The notes: generated by a model from the letters alone, not told the origin. Positions 48,597 to 57,992 are shown, counted from the stretch's first letter. The stretch: DNA of 64,000 bases from JAGNDO01 sp963704975 (GCA_963704975.1 CAVPIK010000005.1:124001-188000), one strand, 5' to 3'. Numbers and translations are program-made.

Positions 48597-49962
48597 ATGC
48601 CCGATCTATCTTGGCCGCAAATTCTGGACGAAGCCACCGACCATTTCCGCCGTCTTGTTGCAACTGGACACCACCAATCCGCCGGGGAACGAACGCCTGG
48701 CCGCCGACCTGATCGCCGAGATCCTGGCCCAAAACGGCCTGGACTCCACCATTTTGGAGTCTGCGCCGGGCCGGGCCACCCTGGTCTCCCGGCTGAAGGG
48801 GGATGGCAGCCTGCCCGCCCTGCTGATCATGGGCCACACGGACGTGGTCACCGCGGAGCCGGACAAGTGGGACCACGGCCCCTTCTCCGGCCACATGGAC
48901 GAGGCCGGCTATATCTATGGCCGGGGCACGGTGGACATGAAACAGACCGTGGCCGCCCACCTCATGGCCTTCCTCACCATCAAGCGCATCTTCCACGACC
49001 AGGGCCGCCTGCCCAAGCGGGACCTGATCTTCATGGCCCTGGCCGACGAGGAGACCGGGGGCCAGTTCGGCGCCCACTGGATGGCCGACCACCACCCGGA
49101 GCTGATCCAGGATGCCGAGTTCGCCCTCAACGAAGGCGGCGGCTGGGGCGTCTCGTTCAACGGCAAGCAGTACACGGGCATCCAGGCCGGGGAGAAGGGG
49201 ACCAGCCGCTTCTGGCTGCGGGCCAGGGGCAAACCCGGCCACGGCTCCGTCCCCCAGCCGGACGCCGGCATCGTCAAGCTGGTGGGCGCGGTCCACAAGT
49301 TGGGCACCCTGGCCATGCCCGTCCACATCACCGACACCATGCGCAGCTTTTTCCAGGTGCTGATCGACACCCAGCCCGCGGACGTAGCCGCCCAGCTTCA
49401 GGATTTCCTGGCCACGGGCGACGCCGACCGCATCCTGCCCGGCCTGCCCATCGACGAGTCCACCCGCCGGGAGATCAGCGCCATGTTGCGCAACACGGCC
49501 ATGCCCACCATCCTGCGCGCCGGCCAACAGCTCAACGTGATCCCCGACTTTGCCGAGGCGGGCATCGACGGCCGCCTCCTGCCTGGGGTGAGCCGGGAAG
49601 CCTTCCTGGCCGAACTGCGCACCCTGCTGGGGCCGGAGTACGACGATCTGGAGATCGTCTGGGCCGCGGACCTGGGCCTGCCCCTGGAAGTTGACTTCAA
49701 CTCCAGCCTCACCGACGTGATTCGGGAAGTGATGGCCGAGGCCGCGCCCGGCGTGCCCCTGCTCCCCACCCTGCTCACCGGCGGCACGGACGCCAAAGCC
49801 ATCATGCCCCTGGGCGTCAAGGTCATCGGCTTCTCCCCCCTGCCCCCGACCGATTCCGACGTCTTCAACCGGGCCCACGCCCACAACGAGCGTCTGCATG
49901 TGGACAGCTACCACTTCTGCGTGCGCAACACGTTTGAGATTGTGCGACGGTTTATCTCATGA
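48597..49962 (+). CDS. M20-family metallopeptidase/deacylase (frameshifted)
   Basis: Starts at ATG 48597 behind AAGGAG. After 20 residues (MPDLSWPQILDEATDHFRRL) one extra base at about 48655-48660 moves the frame to LQLDTTNPPGNERLAADLIA. Zinc-site signatures of M20 are present: LLIMGHTDVVTAEPDKW (H-x-D), YGRGTVDMK (bridging D), ALADEETGGQFGA (catalytic EE) and the dimerisation domain around FNGKQYTGIQAGEKG. The final zinc histidine is probably in AHNERLHVDSY. About 454 residues. Substrate could be a dipeptide, acyl-amino acid or carbamoyl compound. Its stop overlaps the threonine synthase start (ATGA). Confidence 0.88.
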
Positions 49963-51264
49963 GCCACGCCACCCCACCCTTCATCACCGGTCTGCGCTGT
50001 CTGCGTTGTGGACAGCTTTATGCGCCGGAAAGCATCGACTACGTGTGCGATTGTCGCCCCAACGTGGGCAGCGACCTTGGCACCTTGGACGTGGAATGGG
50101 ACTACGCGGCCATCAACGCCGCCACCAGCCCAGCCCAAATCCAGGCGGACCCGGATCGCTCCATCGGGCGCTGGGCCGCGCTGCTGCCCATCCGAGATCG
50201 GGCCAGTTTGCCGCCTCTGCCCGTGGGCAACACGCCCCTGCTCCACGCCGTGCGGTCTGGGCGCGCCCCTGGGCATGGCCAACCTTTTCATCAAAGATGA
50301 TGGCCGCAACCCCTCGGCCAGCTTCAAGGATCGGGCCTCGGCCATCGCCGTGGCCCGGGCGATGGAGACCGGTCGCCCGCTGATCGCCACGGCCAGCACG
50401 GGCAACGCGGCTGCGGCCCTGGCCGGTCAAGCCGCGGCCGCGGGGATGCCCACCATCATCTTCGTCCCCAAAACCGCGCCCCAGGCCAAGATCGCCCAAC
50501 TCCTCGTCTACGGCAGCCGGGTCCTGGCCATCGACGGCAGCTACGACGACGCCTTCGACCTGTGCGTGGCCGCCTGCAACGAGTTCGGCTGGTACAACCG
50601 CAACACGGGCTTCAACCCCTACATGACGGAAGGAAAAAAGACCGTCAGTTTTGAAATCGTGGCACAACTAAGCCACATGCCTGGGGCAAGAGCCGGGGGG
50701 GATGCGTCGTTTGCTACCCCTGACGCCGTTTTTGTTTCCGTGGGCGACGGCTGCATCATCGGCGGGGTACACAAGGGCTTCAAGGATCTGCTGGCTCTGG
50801 GGTGGATCGAGAAGATGCCCCGCATCTACGGCGTGCAGTCGGAGCTGAGCCCGGCCCTGGCCAACGCGTGGCGGGACGGCAAAGAGATCCCGGATCCGGT
50901 GCAGGCCACCACCCGGGCCGACAGCATCAGCGTCAACGCGCCCCGGGACCCGGTCAAGGCCCTGCGGGCCGTGCGGGAGAGCGGCGGCGCCTTCATCACG
51001 GTCAGCGACGAAGCCATCATGGCGGCCATGTTGCCCCTGGCCCGACAAGGGGCCGTCTTCGCCGAACCAGCCGGGGCCACCGCCCACGCCGGCATGCTCA
51101 AAGCCCTGCAAGAGGGGCTAATCCAGGCCGACGAGACCGTCGTCGTCATCAACACGGGTAGCGGACTGAAGGACGTGCCCGCGGCCATCCAAGTCACCGG
51201 GGGCGTGGAGGTGATCTCGCCTACGTTGGCCGCGGTGCGGGCGGCGCTGGCCGGAGGGAAGTAG
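49959..51264 (+). CDS. thrC: threonine synthase (frameshifted)
   Basis: Converts O-phosphohomoserine to threonine with PLP. ATG 49959 overlaps the upstream stop. The N-terminus has a zinc-knuckle-like CLRCGQLY...CDCRP seen in one threonine synthase subfamily. One extra base at about 50255-50258 splits it (LLHAV / LGAPLGMANLF). PLP lysine in NPSASFKDRASA; phosphate loop ASTGNAAAALAGQAAAAG; later SVGDGCIIGGVHKGF and NTGSGLKD. About 434 residues. Relatives with the same fold (threonine dehydratase, cysteate synthase) cannot be fully excluded, but the SFKDR motif favours ThrC. Confidence 0.85.
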
Positions 51265-51265
51265 C

Positions 51266-51730
51266 GTGACCATTCTCTTTTACCGCAAAAGCGACCTGCC
51301 CTACGGGGCCTTTTCCAACTTCTCCTTGCACCCCATCGAGGTGGACGGCGAGACTTGGCCCACGGTGGAACACTACTACCAGGCCCAGAAGTTCGCCGGG
51401 ATGCCCGACAGCGAGCGCCACATGGCCGAGATCCGCCAGGCCTCCACGGCCTATGACGCCCGCAAACGGGGCATCGACACCACCCGCCCCCTGCGCCCGG
51501 ACTGGGACACTGCCCGGCTGGACGTGATGTGGAAGGCAGTCCAGGCCAAGTTTGACGCCTACGCAGACTTGGAAGAACTGCTCCTCAGCACTGGCGAAGA
51601 GGAGATCGCCGAAAACTCTCCCTACGACAGCTTTTGGGGCATCGGGCCAAATGGGGATGGGGAGAATCAGTTTGGGCGGATGCTCATGCGGTTACGCAGT
51701 GCGCTTGACCAAGCGAAAGACCAAGAGTAA
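51266..51730 (+). CDS. NADAR family protein (YbiA-like N-glycosidase)
   Basis: 154 residues starting with GTG 51266; the GGAGG at 51253-51257 inside the end of thrC decides this start. NADAR signatures: GAFSNFSLHPIEVDGETWPT, VEHYYQAQKFAGM, and at the C-terminus SPYDSFWGIGPNGDGENQFG and RMLMRLR. Known members remove ADP-ribose from guanine in DNA or hydrolyse riboflavin intermediates. One base separates it from the thrC stop, so it is co-translated with amino-acid genes. Role here unknown. Confidence 0.92.
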   Translation: MTILFYRKSDLPYGAFSNFSLHPIEVDGETWPTVEHYYQAQKFAGMPDSERHMAEIRQASTAYDARKRGIDTTRPLRPDWDTARLDVMWKAVQAKFDAYADLEELLLSTGEEEIAENSPYDSFWGIGPNGDGENQFGRMLMRLRSALDQAKDQE

Positions 51731-51796
51731 ACTGAGCATACAAAATACCTTTTTGCTCACTTGTAGACGTTCCCCAGATTGTTAAAGGAGAAACTT

Positions 51797-52103
51797 ATGT
51801 ATCCAATCCCAGAAACCTTGCCTATTTCTGAATTGCGGCACGCGCAAGCCCAAGTCATCGGACGACTGACAGACGGTCCTATTGTACTCACCCAGCGGGG
51901 CAAAGCCGCAGCCGTTTTAGTCGAACCATCCTTGTGGAATCGACTTCTAGAGCGATTGGAGGACCTGGATGACGCAGTCGAAGGGCTGAAAGCGCTGGCA
52001 GAATATAACGCTGACCCCAGTTCGCGCTCGGCCTTTGGAGGCAATACTGCAAGGGCAAGTGTGGGAAAAAGTCTTGGCCGAAGAAGGCGAAAGCTATGGC
52101 TAA
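51797..52103 (+). CDS. Phd/YefM-type antitoxin (frameshifted)
   Basis: Starts at ATG 51797 behind AAGGAG. N-terminal DNA-binding domain ETLPISELRHAQAQVIGRLT, then GPIVLTQRGKAAAVLVEPSL, the classic Phd/YefM pattern, followed by an acidic toxin-binding helix (LLERLEDLDDAVEGLKAL). One extra G at about 52036-52039 breaks the tail; corrected it reads AILQGQVWEKVLAEEGESYG and ends at TAA 52101-52103, overlapping the toxin start by eight bases (ATGGCTAA). Confidence 0.82.
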
Positions 52104-52363
52104 GTGGCAAATTATATACCACCGTCGCGCCAAGAAAGTCCTCAATCGTCTACCAGCGGACTTATATATGCGAGTCGTAGCCGCGACCCAAGCACTGGCG
52201 ACGAGATCCTTTTCCAGTCGGATCGAAAAAGCTTGTCAACACAGATGATCAGTACCGAATCCGTGTTGGGGACTGGCGAATCGTCTATACAATCAAGCAT
52301 GACAAGTTGATCATCTTAGTGGTACGTATTGCTCCCCGCGGTAGTGCTTATCGCAATTTTTGA
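52096..52363 (+). CDS. RelE/ParE-type toxin (frameshifted)
   Basis: Starts MAKWQIIYHRRAKKVLNRLP at 52096 and, after one extra base at about 52204, continues DPFPVGSKKLVNTDDQYRIR, VGDWRIVYTIKHDKLIILVV, RIAPRGSAYRNF. That is a complete 88-residue RelE-type fold with the typical R-x-R-x-GDWR-x-VY and C-terminal R..SAYR-type motif. It overlaps the antitoxin end. Pair and fold are clear; the target (ribosome-bound mRNA for RelE) is from family knowledge. Confidence 0.82.
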
Positions 52364-52416
52364 AATTACCAGCTCTTCAAATTCCTTCAACGACGAAAGC
52401 GAGAGAACCAAACACC

Positions 52417-53805
52417 ATGTCAAAACCCATCATCACCGGCCCCACCTATGCGGAAATGCGGGATCCCCTGCTGTTGCCCGAAAGTCTGCGGGCGGCGGCC
52501 AAGCAGGCCCTGCACGAGGACGAGATGAACCCCCTCAACCTGTTCAACATCAACTGGAAGAACACCGGGGGCGAAGTCGAGAAGATCGTCCTGCCCAAGG
52601 AGTTGACCGGGGTGGACGCCAACATCATCGTGCTCAGCGGGCGCAACTTCCCGTCGGGCAGCATGAAGGTCGGCCCGGCCTATTTCACCCTGGCTGAGAA
52701 GGAAGCCACCGTGGGCCTGCGCCCTGGGGACAAGGCCGTGATCGGACCCAGCACAGGCAACTTCGGCATCGGCACCGCCTATGTCAGCAAGCTCAAGGGC
52801 TACAAGGCCATTGTGGTCATGCCCGACAACATGAGCGAAGAGCGCTATGACCGCATCCAAAAGTACGGCGGCGACCTGGACCTGACCCCCGGCACCGAGT
52901 CCGACGTGATCCTGACCCTGGAGCGCACCCACAGCGAGTACATCAGCAAGCCGGACATCTACGAAGTGCTGGCCCAGTTTGAACTGCTGCCCAACTATCG
53001 CTTCCACCGGCATGTGACCGGCCACGCGGTGACCGAGGCGGCCCGGGGTATCGGCAATGGCCGGGTGGCGGCCTTTGTCAGCGCGCCGGGCAGTGCCGGC
53101 ACCCTGGCCGCCGGGGACTACATGAAGTCCCTGTGGCCGGAAAGCAAGATCGTGGCCCTGGAACCCCGTCAATGCCCCACCCTCTACGACGGCGGCCAAG
53201 GCCAACACCGCATCGAGGGCATCGGCGACAAGATGGTCACCTTGATCCACAATGTCTTCAACACAGATCTGCTCATGCTGATCAACGACGAGGAGACAGT
53301 CCAGGGCATGGAAGTCATCCAGGCCGGTACCCACATCCTGGTGGACCGCCTGGGCGTGCCCGACGATGTGGCCTGCCACCTCTTCGGCAAGTTTGGGCCG
53401 AGTTGTATCTGCAACATCATCGGTGCCATCAAGACGGCCAAATATCTGGGCCTGGGCAAGGGGGACAACGTGGTCACCATCGCCACGGACAGCTATGATC
53501 GCTACCCGTCGGTCAGCCAGGCCCTCTACACCCGCAACGGCGGCAAGCCCAGCGACGACCAGTTGGAGACATGGGCCAAGGCCGTCTTCCTGGGCGCCAG
53601 CCTGGGCGAGATCGTGGATCTGAACGAGCCGGGCCAACACGAGCGCTTGCAGCAGATGAAGTCCGACGTATGGACCCAGTTCGGCTACGACGCCGCCTAC
53701 ATCCGCCGCATGACCAGCCAGGATTTCTGGGACGCCGAGTATGCCAAGATCAAGGAGATGGACCCGTTGATCGAGCAGACACGGGGCAGTCTGCCCACGG
53801 TGTAA
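52417..53805 (+). CDS. PLP-dependent fold-type II enzyme, cysteine synthase-like
   Basis: 462 residues starting MSKPIITGPTYAEM at 52417. The PLP lysine is in GRNFPSGSMKVGPAYF, the phosphate loop in GPSTGNFGIGTAYVSK, and VVMPDNMSEERYDRIQKYGG matches the cysteine synthase/cystathionine beta-synthase group. Length exceeds CysK (about 310), with extra C-terminal sequence (KSDVWTQFGYDAAYIRR). It may synthesise or degrade a sulfur amino acid or another beta-substituted alanine. The toxin-antitoxin pair separates it from thrC; all genes run the same way. Ribosome site is weak. Confidence 0.8.
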   Translation: MSKPIITGPTYAEMRDPLLLPESLRAAAKQALHEDEMNPLNLFNINWKNTGGEVEKIVLPKELTGVDANIIVLSGRNFPSGSMKVGPAYFTLAEKEATVGLRPGDKAVIGPSTGNFGIGTAYVSKLKGYKAIVVMPDNMSEERYDRIQKYGGDLDLTPGTESDVILTLERTHSEYISKPDIYEVLAQFELLPNYRFHRHVTGHAVTEAARGIGNGRVAAFVSAPGSAGTLAAGDYMKSLWPESKIVALEPRQCPTLYDGGQGQHRIEGIGDKMVTLIHNVFNTDLLMLINDEETVQGMEVIQAGTHILVDRLGVPDDVACHLFGKFGPSCICNIIGAIKTAKYLGLGKGDNVVTIATDSYDRYPSVSQALYTRNGGKPSDDQLETWAKAVFLGASLGEIVDLNEPGQHERLQQMKSDVWTQFGYDAAYIRRMTSQDFWDAEYAKIKEMDPLIEQTRGSLPTV

Positions 53806-53811
53806 CGCAAG

Positions 53812-53869
53812 GTAGCGCACAAAAAAGGGCCATCCGACTGAGTCGGATGGCCCTTTTTTTGTGCGCTAC
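53812..53869. terminator. long bidirectional terminator between convergent genes
   Basis: GTAGCGCAC + AAAAAA + GGGCCATCCGACT pairs with AGTCGGATGGCCC + TTTTTTT + GTGCGCTAC, a stem of about 28 bp around a single-base loop. It serves the PLP enzyme gene and the ba3 oxidase operon. Confidence 0.93.
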
Positions 53870-53871
53870 TT

Positions 53872-55572
53872 TTACCAGACTCTTAACCCAGGCGAGAGCA
53901 ATTGGGCGTCTCGGATCAGGACGTAGAGGATGGGTCCATAGCCCAGCAGGATCAGGATCACCGTGCCGTAGAGCCAGGGCTTCCAGTTGTTCAGCCAGCC
54001 GGGGATGGCTCGACCGGACAGATCCTCGGCCACAGGCATCTCGATGGGCTCGGTCACCCGCTTGGGGTTGAGCAGCGTGCCGATAATCACCGTGAAGAAG
54101 AGCAAGGCGCTGATGAAGAGCAGACTCGCCCCTACGGCCGACTCGGTCAGGAAGGGCCGCCAGGCGTCGTTGAAGTAGGGAGCGGCCCCCAACTGGGTGC
54201 GCCGGGGCACGCCAAACTCAATGCCCAGGTAGTGCAGACCGTTGGAGAAGAAGATCATGCCGATGAACCAGGTCCAGGCCTGGGCCAGGGCGATGCGCCG
54301 GGTGAAGAGCTGGCGACCGGTCAACTTGGGCAGCAGCCAGTAGAGGATGCCCATGAAGGTCAAGGTGGTGGCGGAGCCCAGGGTCAGGTGGAAATGGCCG
54401 GGGATCCAGCTTGTGTTGTGGACGGCCAAGTTTAGGTTGTAGGAGGCGTTGGTCAGGCCGCCGATGCCGCCAAAGGCGAAGAGGATCATGGCGAAGTTCT
54501 GGGCGGCGAAGGCCGGGTTGTCCCACGGCAGCTTGAGGATCCATGCAAAGTAGCCCTTGCCGCCCCGTGCCCGTGCCCCCACTTCCAGCGAAGCCACCAC
54601 GGTAAAGGCGGTGAGGAAGCTGGGGATGGCCAGGCTATAGGTGATCACGCCGTGCAGGAACTTCCACGCGGCGGGAATGCCGGGGTCCGTGAACTGATGG
54701 TGCATGCCCACGGGGATGGAGAGCAGCAGGAAGAGCCAGAAGACCAATCGGGCCAACTGCTCGCTGAAGATCTTGCCCCCGGCAATCTTGGGCAACATGC
54801 CATACCAGGAGAGGTAGGCGGGTAGCAGCCAGAAGTAGACCAGGGGATGACCGAAGAACCAGAAGAAGGTGCGGGCCAGCAGGGGGTCCGTGCCTTCCAC
54901 CCAGCCCAAGGACCAGGGAATCAGCAGGGCCAGCATCTCCGTGGCCACACCCAGGGTGGCAATCTGCCACATGACCATGGTGATCAGGGAACCCAGGGCC
55001 AGGAAGGGGGTGGTCACGCCTGGATTTGCCTTGCGCCAAGCGAAGAAGGTGGCCAGGAAGCCCCAACCCACGACCCACGACCCGACGATCACCAGGGTGA
55101 GGCCCACATAGAAGGGCCACGTTGCCTGCAAGGGCGGATAGAAGGTGTAGAGTACGCTGGCGGCATTGGTCAACATGGGGATGGCGGCACTCACCAAGCC
55201 GATGATCATGATCACCAAGCCGGCCATGTTGAGTTGGGGATAGGCCAGGGGCCGATCCAGACTGCGCACCAGCACAAAGGTGAAGAAACCCACGATGAAA
55301 AAGGTGGTCCACACCAGGGCGTTGAGCACCCCATGCAGGGTCAAGCCTTGATAGTAGGTCATGCCAAAGGCATATTTGTACAGGTCGATCCCCGCATGCT
55401 CCAGCCCCTGCATCAACCCGATGGTGACGCCGATGGACAGGGCCGCAATGGCCACGCCAATGCTGATCCCGGCCATGCGATCTTCGATGGCAAAGCGGGC
55501 CTCACTGGCGGTTTTGGAGGGCAGAACCTTGCGGGTTTTACCGGCCTTGATTGTTTCGTTAGCAATAGCCAT
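53872..55572 (-). CDS. cbaA: ba3-type cytochrome c oxidase subunit I
   Basis: The catalytic subunit of a B-type haem-copper O2 reductase. The start is set at 55572 (MAIANETIKAGKTRK) behind GAGAGG, not at the upstream frame in subunit II. Ligands: low-spin haem His in LTLHGVLNALVW, CuB site GHPLVYFWLLPAYLSWY with the cross-linked H-x3-Y, HH in IPVGMHHQFTDPG, and the two haem histidines in PGHFHLTLGSATT. 566 residues with 13-14 membrane helices. No glutamate D-channel motif of A-type enzymes is seen. Downstream of subunits IIa and II in one operon. Confidence 0.93.
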   Translation of the reverse strand: MAIANETIKAGKTRKVLPSKTASEARFAIEDRMAGISIGVAIAALSIGVTIGLMQGLEHAGIDLYKYAFGMTYYQGLTLHGVLNALVWTTFFIVGFFTFVLVRSLDRPLAYPQLNMAGLVIMIIGLVSAAIPMLTNAASVLYTFYPPLQATWPFYVGLTLVIVGSWVVGWGFLATFFAWRKANPGVTTPFLALGSLITMVMWQIATLGVATEMLALLIPWSLGWVEGTDPLLARTFFWFFGHPLVYFWLLPAYLSWYGMLPKIAGGKIFSEQLARLVFWLFLLLSIPVGMHHQFTDPGIPAAWKFLHGVITYSLAIPSFLTAFTVVASLEVGARARGGKGYFAWILKLPWDNPAFAAQNFAMILFAFGGIGGLTNASYNLNLAVHNTSWIPGHFHLTLGSATTLTFMGILYWLLPKLTGRQLFTRRIALAQAWTWFIGMIFFSNGLHYLGIEFGVPRRTQLGAAPYFNDAWRPFLTESAVGASLLFISALLFFTVIIGTLLNPKRVTEPIEMPVAEDLSGRAIPGWLNNWKPWLYGTVILILLGYGPILYVLIRDAQLLSPGLRVW

Positions 55573-55597
55573 AATTATTCCTCTCGTCTCCCTGGCC

Positions 55598-56167
55598 CTA
55601 GTTTTGTGCAGTCGGGGCGTCGGCGGTCTCTTCAACCACCAAGCGACCGTACATGATGTGATGAGCGCTGCCGCAATACTCGTGGCAGATGAAGTTGTGG
55701 GTGCCCGGTTCGTCAAAGGTGGCGGTCAACGTCGAGACCTGGCCGGGCAGAACCATCATGTTCAGATTGGTATCTTGCAGCTTAAATCCATGCTGCACAT
55801 CCCGACTGGTGACGTAAAAGGTGACCGTCGAGCCGACAGGCACCCGAATCTCGTTCGGGGTGAAGGACCAGATCTGGGCCAAAATATGAACTTCGTATTT
55901 GCCCGGTGCCAGTTCCCGCAGACCCGGGTTGGCAAAGGCACCGGCATCCGGCGCCCCAGGGGTCTGGAAGACACGAGGGTCGATGCGCTGATAGGCCGAC
56001 GGGATCTGGATGCCATAACCAAAGCTGGAAATGGAGATCGCTGTGCCGAAAACCAGCAAAAGGAGGACAGAAAGCTTTACCCAGGCGCTCTCATACCAAT
56101 CCACATGAAATTCGGCCGCATCGTGCCCGACAGGGGCTTCTTGAGGTGTTTGGTGTTCTGCACTCAT
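55598..56167 (-). CDS. cbaB: ba3-type cytochrome c oxidase subunit II (CuA)
   Basis: Starts at 56167 (MSAEHQTPQEAPVGH), overlapping the stop of the IIa gene by four bases (ATGA). One membrane anchor (LSVLLLLVFGTAISISSFGY) and a cupredoxin domain with the CuA ligands: HGF in SRDVQHGFKLQ, then CHEYCGSAHHIM giving C-x3-C-x3-H-x2-M. 189 residues. It accepts electrons from cytochrome c and passes them to subunit I. The region PSAYQRIDPRVFQTPGAPD is an insert between anchor and cupredoxin domain. Confidence 0.94.
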   Translation of the reverse strand: MSAEHQTPQEAPVGHDAAEFHVDWYESAWVKLSVLLLLVFGTAISISSFGYGIQIPSAYQRIDPRVFQTPGAPDAGAFANPGLRELAPGKYEVHILAQIWSFTPNEIRVPVGSTVTFYVTSRDVQHGFKLQDTNLNMMVLPGQVSTLTATFDEPGTHNFICHEYCGSAHHIMYGRLVVEETADAPTAQN

Positions 56168-56283
56168 GATGTAATTCCTCGGGACAACATGGTCAGATAA
56201 GAAAATGACCAAAGGGCAACAATCACAACAAAATAGACCGCCATAAGTGCGGCCGTGCCTTTGGGTGCTTGGGGATCTTTCAT
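56164..56283 (-). CDS. small subunit IIa of the ba3 oxidase (39 residues)
   Basis: A tiny gene with a perfect AAGGAGG site before ATG 56283: MKDPQAPKGTAALMAVYFVV followed by IVALWSFSYLTMLSRG. It is a single membrane helix with the K-G start and helix of the Thermus ba3 subunit IIa, which lies against subunit I and replaces one helix of subunit II. Its stop overlaps the subunit II start. Genes this short are usually missed. Confidence 0.85.
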   Translation of the reverse strand: MKDPQAPKGTAALMAVYFVVIVALWSFSYLTMLSRGITS

Positions 56284-56461
56284 TGGGAACCTCCTTGTAA
56301 TTTTTGCGGCTGCAAGGGTTTCATGATAGGACTTGCCGGTTCTTTTCCTGGGGTTATGCAACGTAAAACAACCTAAAACGAGGTGCGTCGGGGCATTATA
56401 CAGTCCCCGCAAGAAAAGTTACAGTTTTACACACGCTAAAACGCGCTATGGGATTTAGGGG
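56284..56461 (-). promoter_or_regulatory. promoter region of the ba3 oxidase operon
   Basis: Minus-strand -10 box TATAAT at 56400-56395 with a weak -35 (TGTAAC, 17 bases upstream). The untranslated leader is about 105 bases. No obvious operator palindrome. Confidence 0.6.
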
Positions 56462-57106
56462 CTATTTGACGAACTGATCCACATCCGCGGCGATCAATTC
56501 GGCCCCCATGCCATAGGGGAAAACCAGACGCACATAGCCCTCTTTGTCGATCAAAGTGACCGTGGCCGTGTGGTCCACCAGATAGCCCGTGGCCGGGGTA
56601 CCCTCATGCTGTTCATAGAAGATGCCAAAGGGCGTGCTGGCCACAATCAACTCATCCGGGGTGCCGGTCATGCCCAAAAAGGCCGGATTGAAGTAGGAGA
56701 GATACTCCTGCAACCGTTCCGGCGTGTCCCGCTCCGGGTCCACGGAGACAAAGACCACCTGCACTTGCGCCGCCTTTTTTGGCCCCAGGATGGTCATGGC
56801 CTGGGTCAGGTCGGCGATGGTGGTGGGGCAGACATCCGGGCAGAAGGTGTAGCCGAAGAAGATCAGGACCGTCTTGCCCCGCAGATCTTGCAGCCCCATG
56901 CGTTCACCCGTGCTGGCGGTCAGGGTGAAGTTGGCCGCCCGCTGAGGGGACTGGATCACCATGCCGTTGAAGCTGGGCGGGATCAGTTGCTGCACGATCA
57001 ACACGGCGATCACGATCACCGCCGGCACACCGGCCAGAATGTAGATCCAGCGCCATTTGCGCTGGGTGGCGGTGGGGACGGCGGGTTGCTCTGAAGAGGT
57101 GGTCAT
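56462..57106 (-). CDS. SCO1/SenC copper chaperone
   Basis: Delivers copper to the CuA centre and may reduce its cysteines. I start it at 57106 (MTTSSEQPAVPT); upstream in-frame residues translate a terminator hairpin. One membrane anchor (ILAGVPAVIVIAVLIVQQLI) and a thioredoxin-like domain with GYTFCPDVCPTTI (C-x3-C) and the distal copper histidine in GYLVDHTATVTLID. 214 residues. It lies directly upstream of the ba3 operon on the same strand, which supports assembly of this oxidase. Confidence 0.93.
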   Translation of the reverse strand: MTTSSEQPAVPTATQRKWRWIYILAGVPAVIVIAVLIVQQLIPPSFNGMVIQSPQRAANFTLTASTGERMGLQDLRGKTVLIFFGYTFCPDVCPTTIADLTQAMTILGPKKAAQVQVVFVSVDPERDTPERLQEYLSYFNPAFLGMTGTPDELIVASTPFGIFYEQHEGTPATGYLVDHTATVTLIDKEGYVRLVFPYGMGAELIAADVDQFVK

Positions 57107-57138
57107 GGGGATGCTTTCGTTTTTTTGAGCGATCAGAC

Positions 57139-57200
57139 CTTCCCGGAATGGGCCAGGAAATCTTGGTTGATCAAAGAGACTGCTGGCCCATTCCGGGAAG
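57139..57200. terminator. 18-bp perfect inverted repeat between the two SCO genes
   Basis: CTTCCCGGAATGGGCCAG (57139-57156) and CTGGCCCATTCCGGGAAG (57183-57200) with a 26-base loop. It lies just past the stop of the upstream SCO-like gene and could end or stabilise that transcript. Confidence 0.7.
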
Positions 57201-57206
57201 ATGGGG

Positions 57207-57935
57207 TCAGCGCGGATAACACAAAAACAGATGGGCCGCCTCGTACGCATAGCGGCTGGCCCCTTCGCTCTGTTCATATTCCTTCACGATCAGCCCCAAA
57301 TCCCGCTCGACGATGGCCAGATCCAGGGTGGGCAGACGATATTCGGCCCGCAGAATGCCCCAGCCGTCCACCAACATGAAGGCCGGGTCAAACTCAAAAG
57401 TGCTGTCGGGCCGCTGGTTGTAATAGGTATAAAAGCCGCCGCCGATCATATATTTGAGCCGCAGGGGATCTCCCGTGGCGAAGTGCCACAGGGCCGGGTC
57501 CGCGCCCAAGCCGTCGGCATAGGCTTGCAGCACCTCCGGCGTGTCACGCTCCGGGTCAAAAGAGACGGTGACCATTTTTACCGGTAGCCCGCCCACGCCA
57601 TTTTCGGCAATGCCCGATGACTTGAGCCATTCCTGGGCCGCCTGCATGGAGACGCTGGTGTCCCGACATTCCCCGGTGCAGTGGGTGTACGTGAAGTTGT
57701 ACAGCACCAAACTGCCCCGCAGATCCTCGTTGGTGAGCCGTTCCCCCTGCTCGTCCGTCAGCGTGAAGCCGGGGGCCAGGCTGATGCGGGGCAGCACCAC
57801 GATGGGCTGGAAGACCACAAAGGCCAGCAGGGCCACCAGGGGCAAGGTCATGCCGATATAAAGCCAATAGATGCGCTTGAAGTGGAATTTGCCCGGTTGA
57901 TTCAGTTGATGTGTTGGGGTAGCCATATCCATCAT
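57207..57935 (-). CDS. SCO-family protein lacking the conserved copper histidine
   Basis: 242 residues; starts at 57935 or one of the next ATGs (MMDMATPTHQLN). One membrane anchor (LYIGMTLPLVALLAFVVFQP) and a thioredoxin-like domain with YTHCTGECRDTSVSMQ, a C-x3-C site. At the position where SCO1 has DHT/HS, this protein reads FEFDPAFMLVDGWG, so the third copper ligand appears to be aspartate or absent. It may act as a thiol reductase for CuA rather than a copper carrier. It is upstream of SCO1 and downstream of hoxW. Confidence 0.85.
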   Translation of the reverse strand: MMDMATPTHQLNQPGKFHFKRIYWLYIGMTLPLVALLAFVVFQPIVVLPRISLAPGFTLTDEQGERLTNEDLRGSLVLYNFTYTHCTGECRDTSVSMQAAQEWLKSSGIAENGVGGLPVKMVTVSFDPERDTPEVLQAYADGLGADPALWHFATGDPLRLKYMIGGGFYTYYNQRPDSTFEFDPAFMLVDGWGILRAEYRLPTLDLAIVERDLGLIVKEYEQSEGASRYAYEAAHLFLCYPR

Positions 57936-57992
57936 TCTAGGATAACCAAGGGGGGAGAGACTGTCAAACCTGGGGCCGTGGGAAGCAAGGAT

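Noticed and set aside
49900..50000. Threonine/homoserine attenuator before thrC
   Set aside because: thrC overlaps the upstream gene by four bases, so there is no leader in which attenuation could occur.
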